Shown: one piece after another, positions 44,836-55,885 of the stretch
Layout of the letters: each line of letters opens with the position of its first letter
How positions within the stretch are numbered: position 1 is the first letter of the stretch
Assembly (NCBI GenBank): GCA_000827265.1
Contig: KN834756.1
Location: 670,746 to 734,745, forward strand
Source: Collybiopsis luxurians FD-317 M1
Taxonomy: Eukaryota; Basidiomycota; Agaricomycetes; Agaricales; Omphalotaceae
Direction of reading: 5' to 3'
Length of the DNA stretch: 64,000 nt
Notes under the pieces: model-generated
What the model was told of the DNA's origin: nothing
What the model saw: only the letters and a program-made list of their open reading frames with translations
The model's database searches: none
Translations under genes and position numbers: made by a program

Positions 44836-46525
44836 TCAAGCTGGGGTAGCCCATGAAGGCTCAGGTCTTAATCCCCACTGTATAAGCCAATCCGTGAATT
44901 TTTTAGCTATCTTCTGGTGGCCTGACACGGTCGGGTGTTGGTTGCTTGCCACACTATCAGCTGAGTTGAACGCAGACATTCAATTCGTCACTCACTCAGG
45001 AAAGACATCATCCCAGGTCACCCAACCTGTGGTGTTAACGAGGAAAACTTGTTCATCTCCGACTTTATGTCTGAATAATAATAAACAGGTATCTATCTTA
45101 GTCAACGGACATCTGCTCACCTTTGTTCTACGATGATTTGATACTGCCCTTGATAATATTGGCTAATACTTCCATCGGCGTTTGGCCAGCCCCACTGTGT
45201 ATCGACGCTGAGTGATAAAGTCGACACGTCCATCAACTTGGTAATACTTACAGGCGTGAATACAAAGATCGGCTGATGTGGATATAGTGTGCGAAGGTGG
45301 ATCAAGAAATTGGTGTATACCTTCTTGGGTCAAAATCTCATCAGCATTAGGAAAAATAGAACTGACTTGGATGAATTCCGTATCAGATACATTCTGTGAA
45401 GCGTCATTCGCTCTAGCAATAACCACAGGAATCAGTGCTCTGCTCAAAATGGTAGGGTCAAAGCAGGATATTTCTTACCCAATATGGATGACAATATGCG
45501 TAGGCGGAGGCTGATCTCGGCGGAAATTCCACGGCGTCGTAAAGTTGTGATCTGTAGTATAAAAGTAACCAGTGTCTTCTGTCTATGACACAGAAAACGT
45601 AGGCTTTTTAATGAGCAAGATCCAGTGAATATACGTACTCTAAAAAACTGAAAAGACACTCCGTGCTCATTCCCGAAGGACACGATGTCCTGCAAGTGAA
45701 GATTCGAGAAGAGAAATGCATTAAAAAAATGTGAACCTTATGGATAACAGAGTGCTATCAGATATTACCGTCAAAGCTGCACCAGGCTGAGCATTGACGT
45801 TGTGTTCAGCTTTGAAATGCTCCCCTGTGAGGAAAGGCCATGCCTGATCGACTCCCTCTGGCAAAAATTGACCCTTGAAATAGTTTTCAGACACGATTAT
45901 GAGAACGCTGCAACACTTACTGCTGAAAGGGAGTCGCCTATGAATTGAAAGGCGAGTTTCGATGGCGTATATGACAGAAGCGTCGCATCCTGTACTCCGT
46001 CCGACCTGGTGAGTCCGAAGTTCCCATAAAGCATTGTAAATACACACATGGTTAAGCAATATACGTTCAAGATTAATCCGATTGTTCTGCCAACCCTCAA
46101 CATTCAGACGGATAATCGAGGCAGATTCTCCTTCGGCTTGCTTGGAAGTAATCGCCGTCGGCCCGACGATACTGTTCAAACCCTGGGAGACATTGACCGT
46201 CGTGAAATTGTCGTAGTTAAGCGAGACTCCAACGGAAACCAGAGGGGCAGTTGTATGAACCCCCAAGTTTATTGACAGCGTTTTCAGGTTTTGGACATGC
46301 AACTTAAAGCCAGAGCCAGCCCTGTGAAAGTTGCAGAAGAGGGAGAGGATGAGAGGATGACACGGACCACCAGGTTCCAGGCGATTCATCCCACCGTCCA
46401 TGAAAGTGTATGCGAGGGTCGTCATTTCTGATGATTAAATCTGAGGATGTATTGCTCATGGATACGCTTTGTGCAGAGCAGCATACCATGGCCTCAAGAA
46501 TTAGGAATATGATCGACGACTTCAT
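44836..46525 (-). CDS. secreted SGNH/GDSL esterase (carbohydrate-esterase-like)
   Basis: Multi-exon gene beginning with a signal peptide (MKSSIIFLILEAMVCCSAQ, ATG at 46525). The N-terminal half is beta-rich (IHFHGRWDESPGTWW, FKLHVQNLKTLSINLGVH), as in two-domain acetyl esterases. The catalytic half has GDSLSAGQFLPEGVDQAWPF across an intron (nucleophile Ser in GDSLS), a GAAL block, HIVIHIGANDASQNVSDTEF (the GxND block, the exon join falls near it) and, after more short exons, WDDVFPE and NQHPTVSGHQKIAKKFTDWL, where D..H supplies the Asp/His pair. It stops at TGA 44836-44838. SGNH enzymes hydrolyse esters; this layout resembles CE2-type acetylxylan esterases, but the exact family is an inference. 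Ends tail-to-tail with MFS copy 2, only 47 bases between stops. Confidence 0.78.
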
Positions 46526-46744
46526 CAAGAACAAAAGTTTTTAGCGGTCTGTCCTCACTATATAAACTAGCTATTGTAGATCACAAGCCCAGTTCCTGCC
46601 GATAATCTTCCGAGAATAGCCCTCAAGCACCTCAAAGGTTCTCACTCCTGCGTGTCGAGCCTCAGGATTACATGATCGGACCGTACAAATATAGATTATA
46701 CAAAGTCAAGTGCGGATTCTGTACGCAGAGAGGAACAATCACAT

Positions 46745-49334
46745 TTATTCGGCACTCTTCTCCTCAATGTTTGTATCACTCGACGAGGTGGAATCGTCAG
46801 GGACAGGAGGTCCTTGATAATGGTATCGCCCGTCTGACATCTCGTGAGCTGAATGCAAAAAAAATGAATACCAGTGCACTTACTGATGAGATACCAGATG
46901 GCACTAATCAGACCAAACCCTACAAATACTACTGAAGCGTAATCTGCCAAAGATGATGGAATAAGGAGCAATCATACGAAGGAACGGAAAGGCTCATACT
47001 CATCGAAGATCTGGTGACCGGTATAACCGCTGGCATAGAGAACAACACCATCTCAAAAGAGACCCACAACACCGCGGTTACATTGATAACAGTTCCCCAA
47101 CTGCCCAATGAATAAGGGGAATCCATAACAGCTTCTCGCCTGTTAAGTAAAGATATAAAGACTGGCATTGCGTAACTTGCTCCAAGACACATTACCGCCA
47201 CGCCAACAAAGGCGTTAAAGGCGGCCGTAGATCCAAGATAGATAAGTCCGAGAAGAAGCTGGATTGTTGTCGACAAGATGTATCCATTGACTGGCACAGG
47301 AACGCCTCCGGATGCAGTACTCGAAGAGGGAGAAAAGAGACGTAGAGTGTTTACACGGGAGAAGATATTATGCAATGGAATGGCTCTATCTCGAGCAAAA
47401 GCCCAAGTAGCACGAGATGCGGCACAACAAATAGAAATAGCGCAAAACATGCCAATCCCAAAGACTCACCGGAGGAAGTAACGAAAAACGATTTGAGCAG
47501 GAACAAGGGAACCTCAAGACTCGCAACTCACTGATCAGCCACTAGAGCACATTGAGTATTCGTTCAGAGTAATGAAAATGTGAGACTGACTATACCGAAA
47601 CCTCCTCCCTTTGAGCCCATGATCATTTCAAACATAACGCCTATTGGCTGACCTCCCGGCACTGTTAAAAGGTTCTGCTCGTTAATTCAAGAATTTTTGT
47701 AGAAGCATACGCACCTGCCAGCAATGTAGCAATATCTGGAAGCGTAAACAATATTGGTAATAAGAAAAATACTCCCGTCAGGAATCCTATTGGTATCGAC
47801 CAAGTAATGGCTCGAGGAAGCTGTTGAGTGGGGTTGTGAACTTCTTCGGCCATACTAGCGACTGCTCCAGGGAAAGACAGTGTTGGTTAACAGGTTTACT
47901 AGTCAGATATCGAGCGGGAAGTAAAAGTAAAGTCATACTCATTCCAATAGCGGCGTACGTGTAAGCTTGAGAAAATGAGGCTCAAGATGTAGCTAGATAT
48001 CAATGCAAAACACACCTGGCTAAATGAAGTGAATCGTATTACAGAACTTCATGTATAAAATTATACCTCAAGTGCAACTTACTGGAAGCAATCCAATGAA
48101 AAACGACCATCCCGCAGTCCAGCCCGATGGCGAGGGATCGAAATGACCTAGTGCAAAGGCAGCCGGCCTACGTCCCACAGCGGCTTTTGCTGAGAGGCAA
48201 ACGAGAATGACTACAGGGAATCAAATAATCAGCGTATAACCATCATACCGAGCAAAACGCTACCTCACCTATTGTACCGAGCAAGGTCCAGCAAGCGGAT
48301 ATAATCTAAGAATGAGGGACAGTTAAAGGATATCAAAGAGATCAAACATGCTGCGTTACATCTATTAACGGCAGGAATTCGTTGAGAAAAACGCCAATTG
48401 CCGTAGAGATGAATAGGACAGCAAGGAAGATCAAGTCTGGCAAGGGTGGGATTGCGGCGGTGAGTATATTTCAATTGAGAGCCGGGAAGCATTCCAGGAA
48501 ATGTTGTACATACATGTCTGCCAAGCCGTCGCAACCCACTCTGGGTGGAAAATGCCCACTCCTGCAACGAGAAGTTGACCTGTCCCCTAAACTCAATGCA
48601 GTCAGATTGAAAACAGTTAAGATTGGACAAGTGTAACCGCACAAAGGTGACAGAGAGACTGATTGTCCACACTCCAACCATGGTAAGCCAGCCATTAATC
48701 CAACTAGCGAGTAGGCGAGATCGAGGAGACGCCAAGCGATAGCACCAGTAGTACGCTCCTGCTGATGTAGGATATTTCGCACAAATTTCTCCAAGAGAGA
48801 GCGCAAGTGACATTGTGAACACCGATACTAGGACCCATCCTGTAATATGGCGCGAATTGAAATAGTCCAAAAAAATGCCACGCTCGATCTAAACGTACCC
48901 CAAAAGATCACCGCTGGCCCACCACCGACGAGTCCTGTAGCGAATGGCGCTGCGAGACCGTAGGCTGCACACCTTATATGTCAATTCATTATCACTAGGA
49001 AAAGAATACGAGACGTACGGACGGCCATGATGGCTTGATTTAAACGACAATGTGAGTTCCGGGCTTCCGGGTTAGCGATCAACATGAAAAGTTACCCAAA
49101 GTCACTAAGAGACCGTATAAGCATTTTGAACTACGACGATTCGAGTAAATCCGCTCACTGAATAGAATATGGGGTAGGCCTCGAGTCTGATTGTAGTAGA
49201 GACGATGAACTAAGCAGTCGAACCCAATCGATCACTGTGCTTACTCTCGTCATCTCTTGTTCATAACCCAGCTTTTGCAGGCCTTCATCCGCCTTCATAT
49301 CTACCTCATTTCTTCCAAGGATGTCCTTCTCCAT
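46745..49334 (-). CDS. amino acid/GABA/choline-type permease (APC superfamily)
   Basis: Starts MEKDILGRNEVDMKADEGLQ at 49334. Hydrophobic exons follow in the order AAPFATGLVGGGPAVIFWG, WVLVSVFTMSLALSLGEICA, YPTSAGAYYWCYRLASPRSR, MAEEVHNPTQQLPRAITWSI, FSFVFGIGMFCAISICCAAS, RATWAFARDRAIPLHNIFSR, ILSTTIQLLLGLIYLGSTAA and AVLWVSFEMVLFSMPAVIPV. It ends with an acidic tail and TAA at 46745-46747. YPTSAGAYYW, E..NP..ALP-like EVHNPTQQLPRAI, and ATWAFARD.A.P are signatures of the fungal Uga4/Hnm1-type permeases in the APC superfamily (about 12 helices). It should import amino acids, GABA or choline across the plasma membrane. Many short introns; borders in the first half approximate. Start-to-start it faces the SGNH gene on the same strand with 220 bases between. 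Confidence 0.82.
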
Positions 49335-50272
49335 TGTACCGCGTTTAATGGGAGAGATAGAGAACCGATTTCTGGGAATCCGAAGATAAATACTTGGGAA
49401 ATAGAAATCACAAGACTTACTTCAGTTCGTGCGATATGAACTTACTTAACTAAAACCTGAGATTTCTATTGGCGAGTCACTCGCGCGGCTGTATGAATGC
49501 GGTTTTGAAGGAACTTAACACCCTTATCCGCGAGAAATTAAGTAGAAGAAAAGGACTGTTCAAATGACCGGCGTTTTAGTGCGTGCGGAAAAAAAGGGAG
49601 TCGGCGGTAATCGCGTAACTCTGACCCTACAGAAGTTTAGGTGATGAATGGAAAAAGCTTGCGGATAAAGCTTTTACCTTCTGGTACCCCGTGGTGGCGG
49701 GGCAGGATGACACTGTCAAGACGCACTGAGTCGGTTAAACAGCCGCTGTCTTGTCTTCGTGCAGGATGAATGTGACGAACCCATGAGACCAGAGCACGCC
49801 CTCTGGCCTCAAGGAACCGAAATTGACAGGAAATGATCATTGAGTGTGTATGTATGTAAAGCAAGAGTCACTGTGGACCATAGTTGCACGGAACCCGAGT
49901 AGGTAGAGCTATTGAGTTGTATAGGGAGTACCAAGAGATAGTGCTAATGGGCGCTATATCGAGAACGCAAAGAATGAATGACGAGATGAAGTGTCAGAAA
50001 TGGGGAACGAAGCGAAGAAGCGAATGTGGAATCGGAAAGCATTGAGGGGCGATGTGAGATTCAATGAGAATAAACAGAACGAACAAGGTGATAGAAAGAG
50101 AGCAGAGGAACGGTGAGAGATAGGGACAGAGATAAGAGGCCAGTTATGCAGTTACGCAAAGATAAGAACAGAAATCCGCAAAAAAGGATGCTTCTTCGCC
50201 AATACGAGAAAAAAACTAGCGGACTCAGTCAGTAAGAACATCTAAGCACATCTCAAAAGCTCACCAAGATTC
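49335..50272. other. intergenic, 3' side of NST1
   Basis: Purine-rich sequence on the plus strand; no gene. Holds the permease promoter (minus strand) and the NST1 3' end. Confidence 0.5.
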
Positions 50273-53200
50273 TCAATTCACAGTCTGAGGCGGCGGAGTA
50301 GCATTCGCGCTTGCAGCGTTGGAACTATCTGCAGGACCTGAGGAGGAGACAGCGTGAATAATCTGCGGCGAGTTCATGCCCGCATGCTGACCCTGTACTG
50401 CTCCAAACGCTGAGGCGGGATAAGGGATCGGCCAATCCCCAGGATTATGCGGCAAATTAGGTAAACTGTTACCCCACAATCCGGGACGCGGTGCTCCGAA
50501 TCCCGGAGCGCCGAACCCGACGCCACCAATCCCAACAGCAGATCCAGGCGGTCCCCAAGGTGCTCGCTCACCACCAATCGCACCAGAGCCCGAACGAGTT
50601 GGACTCGCAGGCCATCCTCCAATAGCGGAGCTGCCCATTCCTGCGGCACTGAGACTTCCACCTCTCCCGGGGCGTCGTTTGCTTACAGGGACAACCTCAT
50701 CATCTTCCGCGGCCAACGCTTTGGATCCCAATTGGCCCTTTGGACTAGGACTACGGCGAGGACTATGTCTCACCGGCGAACCTGACCCAGAGCTTGGAGT
50801 GCTTTCCGAAGTGGTAGTTGTGGTAGTGGCGGTGGTTGATGTCGACGCTGATGGACGAGCGATTGGCGCTATAGGAGCAGGCGGACCTATCGGAGCCACA
50901 GAACCGGGGCCAATAGGACCCAGTCCGTGTCCGACAGACATCCTGCGACCTGGTTGGGACGTAATCGGCGACGACCCAAGAGCGAGAGCAATCGACGGTC
51001 CCTGACCTACGGCACCCACATGATTCAGCTTGGGAGGACCAATCGGAGCCATAGGTGCTATGGGTGCAGACGAGGGTCCACCGGGAATTCTGGGACCAAA
51101 CCCTGGAGGAAGGACAGAGGGAGCCAATCCATGTCCGTGTCCGTGTCCGGGAGCATTATGTTGGCCATGATGTGGAGGTGGACCGGAAGACCCGGCGTGA
51201 GGCGCTGCTTGCGCACTAGGAGGGATCGGCCCAAATGAAACGTATGGAGCAGGATGGTAGGGACCATGCTGCATCCTGGGCGAAATACCAGTCTGGTTGT
51301 GTGGGTGTTGATGTTGGAGGGGCATGCCGCCCATACCATATAACGGTGTATGAGGAGGCGGACCCATGTGTGACCCGTTGCCCAAGTTACCTATCTGTCC
51401 ATGGATGGGAGTGATCGGAGTTGATGGAGACGACATGGAACCAGGCATGTGGGCCCCATTGACCATGATAGGCCTCGGCTGCATCGGTTGAGACTGATGT
51501 GGATGCTGGTTGTGCGGAGGATGACCGGGTTGCTGATGTGGATACTGATTCTGCGGCATACGCCCCAATGGAGCTGCGATGGGGGAAATGGGGGGAAGGG
51601 CATTAGTGTTAGGGGAGACTTTGCCAATGCTCGCTTTCTTGTTAGTAGGAGCCCCAGCACCGACAACAGTGCCAGGTCGCGGAGGTGTGGAGCCTGATCC
51701 AGACGCTGCGGGTACAGAAGCCGAAGTCGAAGAGGATGATGAAGCGGAAATAGATCTCGGAGATTGTGGACCAGGACCAGCTTTCTTTGCCAGAGCAGCC
51801 GCCTTCTGAGTCTTTTCCCTGGCGTCTCTCTCTTCACGTTCCCTTTTCTCCCTAATATCCTTCTCTTTCCGCTCCCTTTCTTCCTTGCTCTTTCGCTCTC
51901 TTTCCTCTCGCTCTTTCCGTTCCTTCGCTTCTTTCTCCTTATCCGCTTTCTCCTTAACCAACCTTTCCCTTTCTTCTCTCTCTTCCCGCTCCTTACGTTC
52001 TTTAGCCTCCTTCTCCTCCTTCTCCTTCTTCTCAGCTCTAGCTTTCTCTTCCCTCTCCCTCTGCTCTTTCGCCTCCTTCTTCTTTCGCTCCTTCTCCGCC
52101 TCTCGTTCCTTCTCCCTCTCCCTCTCCTTCTCCAACCGCTTCTTCCTTTCCTCTTCCTTTCGTCGCTTCTTCTCCTCTTCCTTCTTCGCCTTTTCCAGCT
52201 CGGCGACTTTACGGGCGTTCTCTCGCTTAGCCTTTTCGTCTTCTCGCTTCTTACGCTGTTCCTCCTCCAATGCAGCTTGCTTGTTCTTAAAAGCAGCTTC
52301 TTCGGCGAGTTTTTCAGCGTCGCGACGGGCCTTTTCCGACTCTTTCGCAAGCTTTTGTTGTCTGCGAGGTAATAAAAAAAAGAAGAGGGAAAGCGTCAGC
52401 AGTGATCGGAGACAGAATGTGAGCTAATAGCACAGAGAAGGAACCACGGCTGATGGGGCTCGACAACGCCGACGATGACGATGGCTGAAAACCAAGAAAG
52501 ATAAACGGCACAACGTACTTTTTCTTATCCTTCTTCTTCTGGTTTGCGGTCTGCTTCTTCGCCTCAATCTCCTTCTTTTGCTTGTCCTCATCTTCGAGCT
52601 CGCGGAGCAATTGGAGTTGACGTTCTTGAGCGACCTTGAGTACGAAATTGTAAAGTAAGAAAAGCGTTCGTTCGGCACCGAAACAAGAGTAGAATTAGAA
52701 AAATAAATCACCTTTTCCCTGTACGCCGTCAACACCCTCTGTTCGAACATTCTCGCGGCAAAGATCGAAAACATACGCTTCCCCTCCTCCATCTTTTGCT
52801 CTTCTGTCATCACCTGCGTTGTAGAATATAGAGTGAGTAAGGGGGTAAATGGTAAAGAAAAGTACAAGAACGTGAAAAACAGCCATTGAAACCGTACAAA
52901 TAGAGGATCATGAGCGTCAGCGTGAATCGCTTGACAGAAGTTTGCAAACACAGGAACCGCACCACGATACGGACATCGAAGAAATAGTTCAAGGAACCAG
53001 AAAAGAAGCAATCGACAAAAAAAAACACCTGCGACACATACCTCCTCGTCATCCTCGTCCTCATCCTCATCCTCGTCCTCGTCATCTTCACTATCCCCCT
53101 CCTCATCCTCTTCACTATCCTCATCTTCCCCCTGCTCCTTATACCTATTCCGATTTCTCCTCCGCCTCCCATTACGATACCCGGCATCGTCTTCATCATC

Positions 53201-55123
53201 CATATCATCCTCGTCGCCGTCCAGCTCATCTTCCGAGTCCAGATCCGAGTCGTCTTCGAGGTCGGCTACAGCTTCTTCTTCACGCTGCATACGGCGCTCG
53301 GCGAGCTGCTCCATCATCTCGAGGAATTTTTGACCGTCATTTTTGAGCAGGTCATCGGCTACGGTTAGGATGTTGCCTGGACCTAAAGAGTTTGTAGTAG
53401 GAGAACGACGGGTGATGAGGGAGAAGCAAGAGGGGAAACAAGTTAGTATCTTCGTAGCCCAAAAGATATAAGAGAAAAATTAAATGAAACTAGCGATTGA
53501 ATACAACACGTTAATGGATGGATTGGAAGTTTCCAAAAACTCTGTCCCGCGGACTTAAGAAAGTCCATGCGTGGGGACTCAACGGGGACAAGTAGCGCAA
53601 GACGAAAAAAAAAGAGTACCCACCAGTGACAGTCAAGCTGCTACCCAGATTGAACAGCCCATCTTGTCCTGCACCTTTCCCGTTCACAGCCGGCCTAGGC
53701 GGCCCCCCTCTGGCTCCACCTCGAGTGGCCATCTGCGGCTGAGGTCGCGCGCCCCGTCCGTTCATTTGTGCTTGCTGAGTTTGCATCACACCTGGTTGTG
53801 GCGGAGGCGGCAACATGTCCCCTTCGTCACCATCCACGTCCTCGTCTTCATCATCCTCATCATCCTCTTCCTCTTCGTACTCCCCATCATCCTCGTCATC
53901 CTCAGGGTCTTCCTCCTCATACTCTCCATCATCTAGAGCATCAGGATCGACGTCGGGGTCGTCATCGAATTCGGATTCTGGATGGGGTGGATGCTTTTCT
54001 CGGCCGTTGGGTAGAGATTGTGGGGGAAGAGGCTGACGTGGTTGTCGCGCCTGTTGCGTGGGAGGACGCTTGGCGGATGGTGGATAGTTCCTGGCCAAGT
54101 TATTGTTCTTCCCGCCCCTGGCAGGTTGCGTCCGCCCACCTCTACCGGCCTGAGGACGATGGTTTTTCCCTGGACCATACCCTGCGTTTGGTTGAGGCGA
54201 TACCACAGCGCCGTTCCCGTCCAGCTCGACTGATCCTGGAAAGGGTCCTGGTCCAGGGGGAGGAGGAATCGTGCCGCCAGAAGAAACATACTGTTGTTGG
54301 TAGTTGGCGTACTGCTCTAGTTCTTCGTAGTAGGCCTCGTAAAGAACTTCAAGCTCATCTTCAATTGCGTTACTGTGAGGGAGAAAATGAGAACGAAGAC
54401 AGATTGAAGTTGCACTGGACTCACCGTTTCCTTCCGCAAACGGCACACCCACACTGATGTTTCTGCTGTTCCTTCATCTTCCTCAGCACCGTATCCTTCT
54501 CGATCTTGACCAAATTCCTTCTCTCCTCCTCACCCAAACCGAGCCAAAACTCTTTAATCCGCTCTCGTTCCTCGCTTGTTGACGTGGACCAAATCTTCGA
54601 AGAAATGTTCGCAGAAGTTCCGGACGGATTCGGATTATTTTTAGACGACGAGGAAGAGTTGGTTCCATTGGTTCCCGGCGGGCGACCTTTGTGAGATGGA
54701 GTCTGACTGGGTGTAGTCGGGTTGGAATTCGGGTTGGGATTCATGGGTGCTTTTGAAGCCGCTCGAGCTGAACGAGTTGGTTGGCCTTGGGTGACCTATT
54801 CACAGAAGTAAACACTTAGTATTCTGTCCCAGAGAGTCACAGTAAAGAAGCAAAATAAAATTTAAAAGCCAAAATAGCTGTCCGACCGCGCAAATCCCAG
54901 ATACCGCCTTGGAAGCTCACTGAAGCCCGACATCTCGGCCACACTCCGAGGGACATCCTCCGGCTGCACTTCCACGAACAGAGCTGCAGCAGCCTTCCGA
55001 CCAGAAATATCCTTTCATGAAAAAAAGGCTCACCTGGTTCGCCTGCTGGTGCTGATTGTATGTCATCGGTTTTTTGCCTATGGAAACCTGACTAGGCTGC
55101 TGGCCCGTCACTGGCTGAGGCAT
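50273..55123 (-). CDS. NST1: stress response protein NST1
   Basis: Seven or so exons. Starts [20 protein letters not shown] at 55123, then a Ser/Asn-rich segment, a conserved block [20 protein letters not shown] with [13 protein letters not shown], then [20 protein letters not shown], acidic runs ([20 protein letters not shown]), [40 protein letters not shown], a very long charged coiled coil of K/R/E (52270-51780), and a Pro/Gly/His-rich C-terminal tail ending [10 protein letters not shown] at 50273. This domain order is that of fungal NST1, a negative regulator of salt tolerance. Length (over 1,300 residues) is normal for the family. Compositional bias produces many open frames on the opposite strand that are not genes. 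No damage seen. Housekeeping-type neighbour between two receptor genes. Confidence 0.88.
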
Positions 55124-55885
55124 CTTCGCGAATTAGCTGAAGACCGTTTGATTATAGACTGCGCTAGGTTGGAGGTCGTCTGTAGGCGTTGGCCAGGCGT
55201 ATCGTGTGGCTCGGCGATGGAAGAAAGAAAATGATGACAAAGCCGGGTGCGAAATCTGATGTCCGCGGGCGGGGTGGGTTAGGGTTGCCGCCCGATGGCA
55301 CGGACCGATGCCTACTTAATATGGTAAAGGGCGGGAAGTCGGTTCCGACCTTTGCTCAACTCCTCTAAGACGGTATTTATCCCAATATTAGAATCTATGG
55401 GACGCGGCGTGAGGCTTCGAGTAAATTTCCTGAAGTATTTCCGAGTCCTGAAAATATCTCATTCTGAATTCCATCTCCTCTCTCGACTTGCTCTCGACGG
55501 AAATCGATAATCTTTCCGTGAAAATGGCGCAAATACAAATCTGGGCGTCGGGGCTAGATTGATGGGGAATAAAGTCACAGAATTTGAGTTGTAAATGACT
55601 CCCCAATATTCATTTCTCTCGGGCGGCTCTGAGTTATCAATTGAGGCCGTACTAGTATGGTTTATTACGCCCTTTACGAATCACGACCTTGATGGACACA
55701 CGGAAACAAAAATTTCTATCTTTAAGAAGCCGCAGTTTGACCATGAGACGCAGAATATGCAGTGTTCCTACATTCAATTCATATCCGATCATGGCGGTGC
55801 ACCCTAGAACCAGCGGGAGGTATTAGTATATATATCAAGGGCATCCACGCGCTTGCCAAATTCCTGCTGTGTACTCTCACACATC
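55124..55885. other. spacer upstream of NST1 and NLR2
   Basis: Divergent promoter region. 55230-55330 is GC-rich and close to the NST1 start; the rest is ordinary sequence with no gene. Confidence 0.5.

Noticed and set aside
49637..49864. Minus-strand frame of 75 codons
   Set aside because: No motif and no splice continuation in the 3' flank of NST1.
51764..52427. Long Leu/Ser/Phe-rich plus-strand frames
   Set aside because: They are shadows of the Lys/Glu/Arg-rich coiled coil of NST1 on the minus strand.
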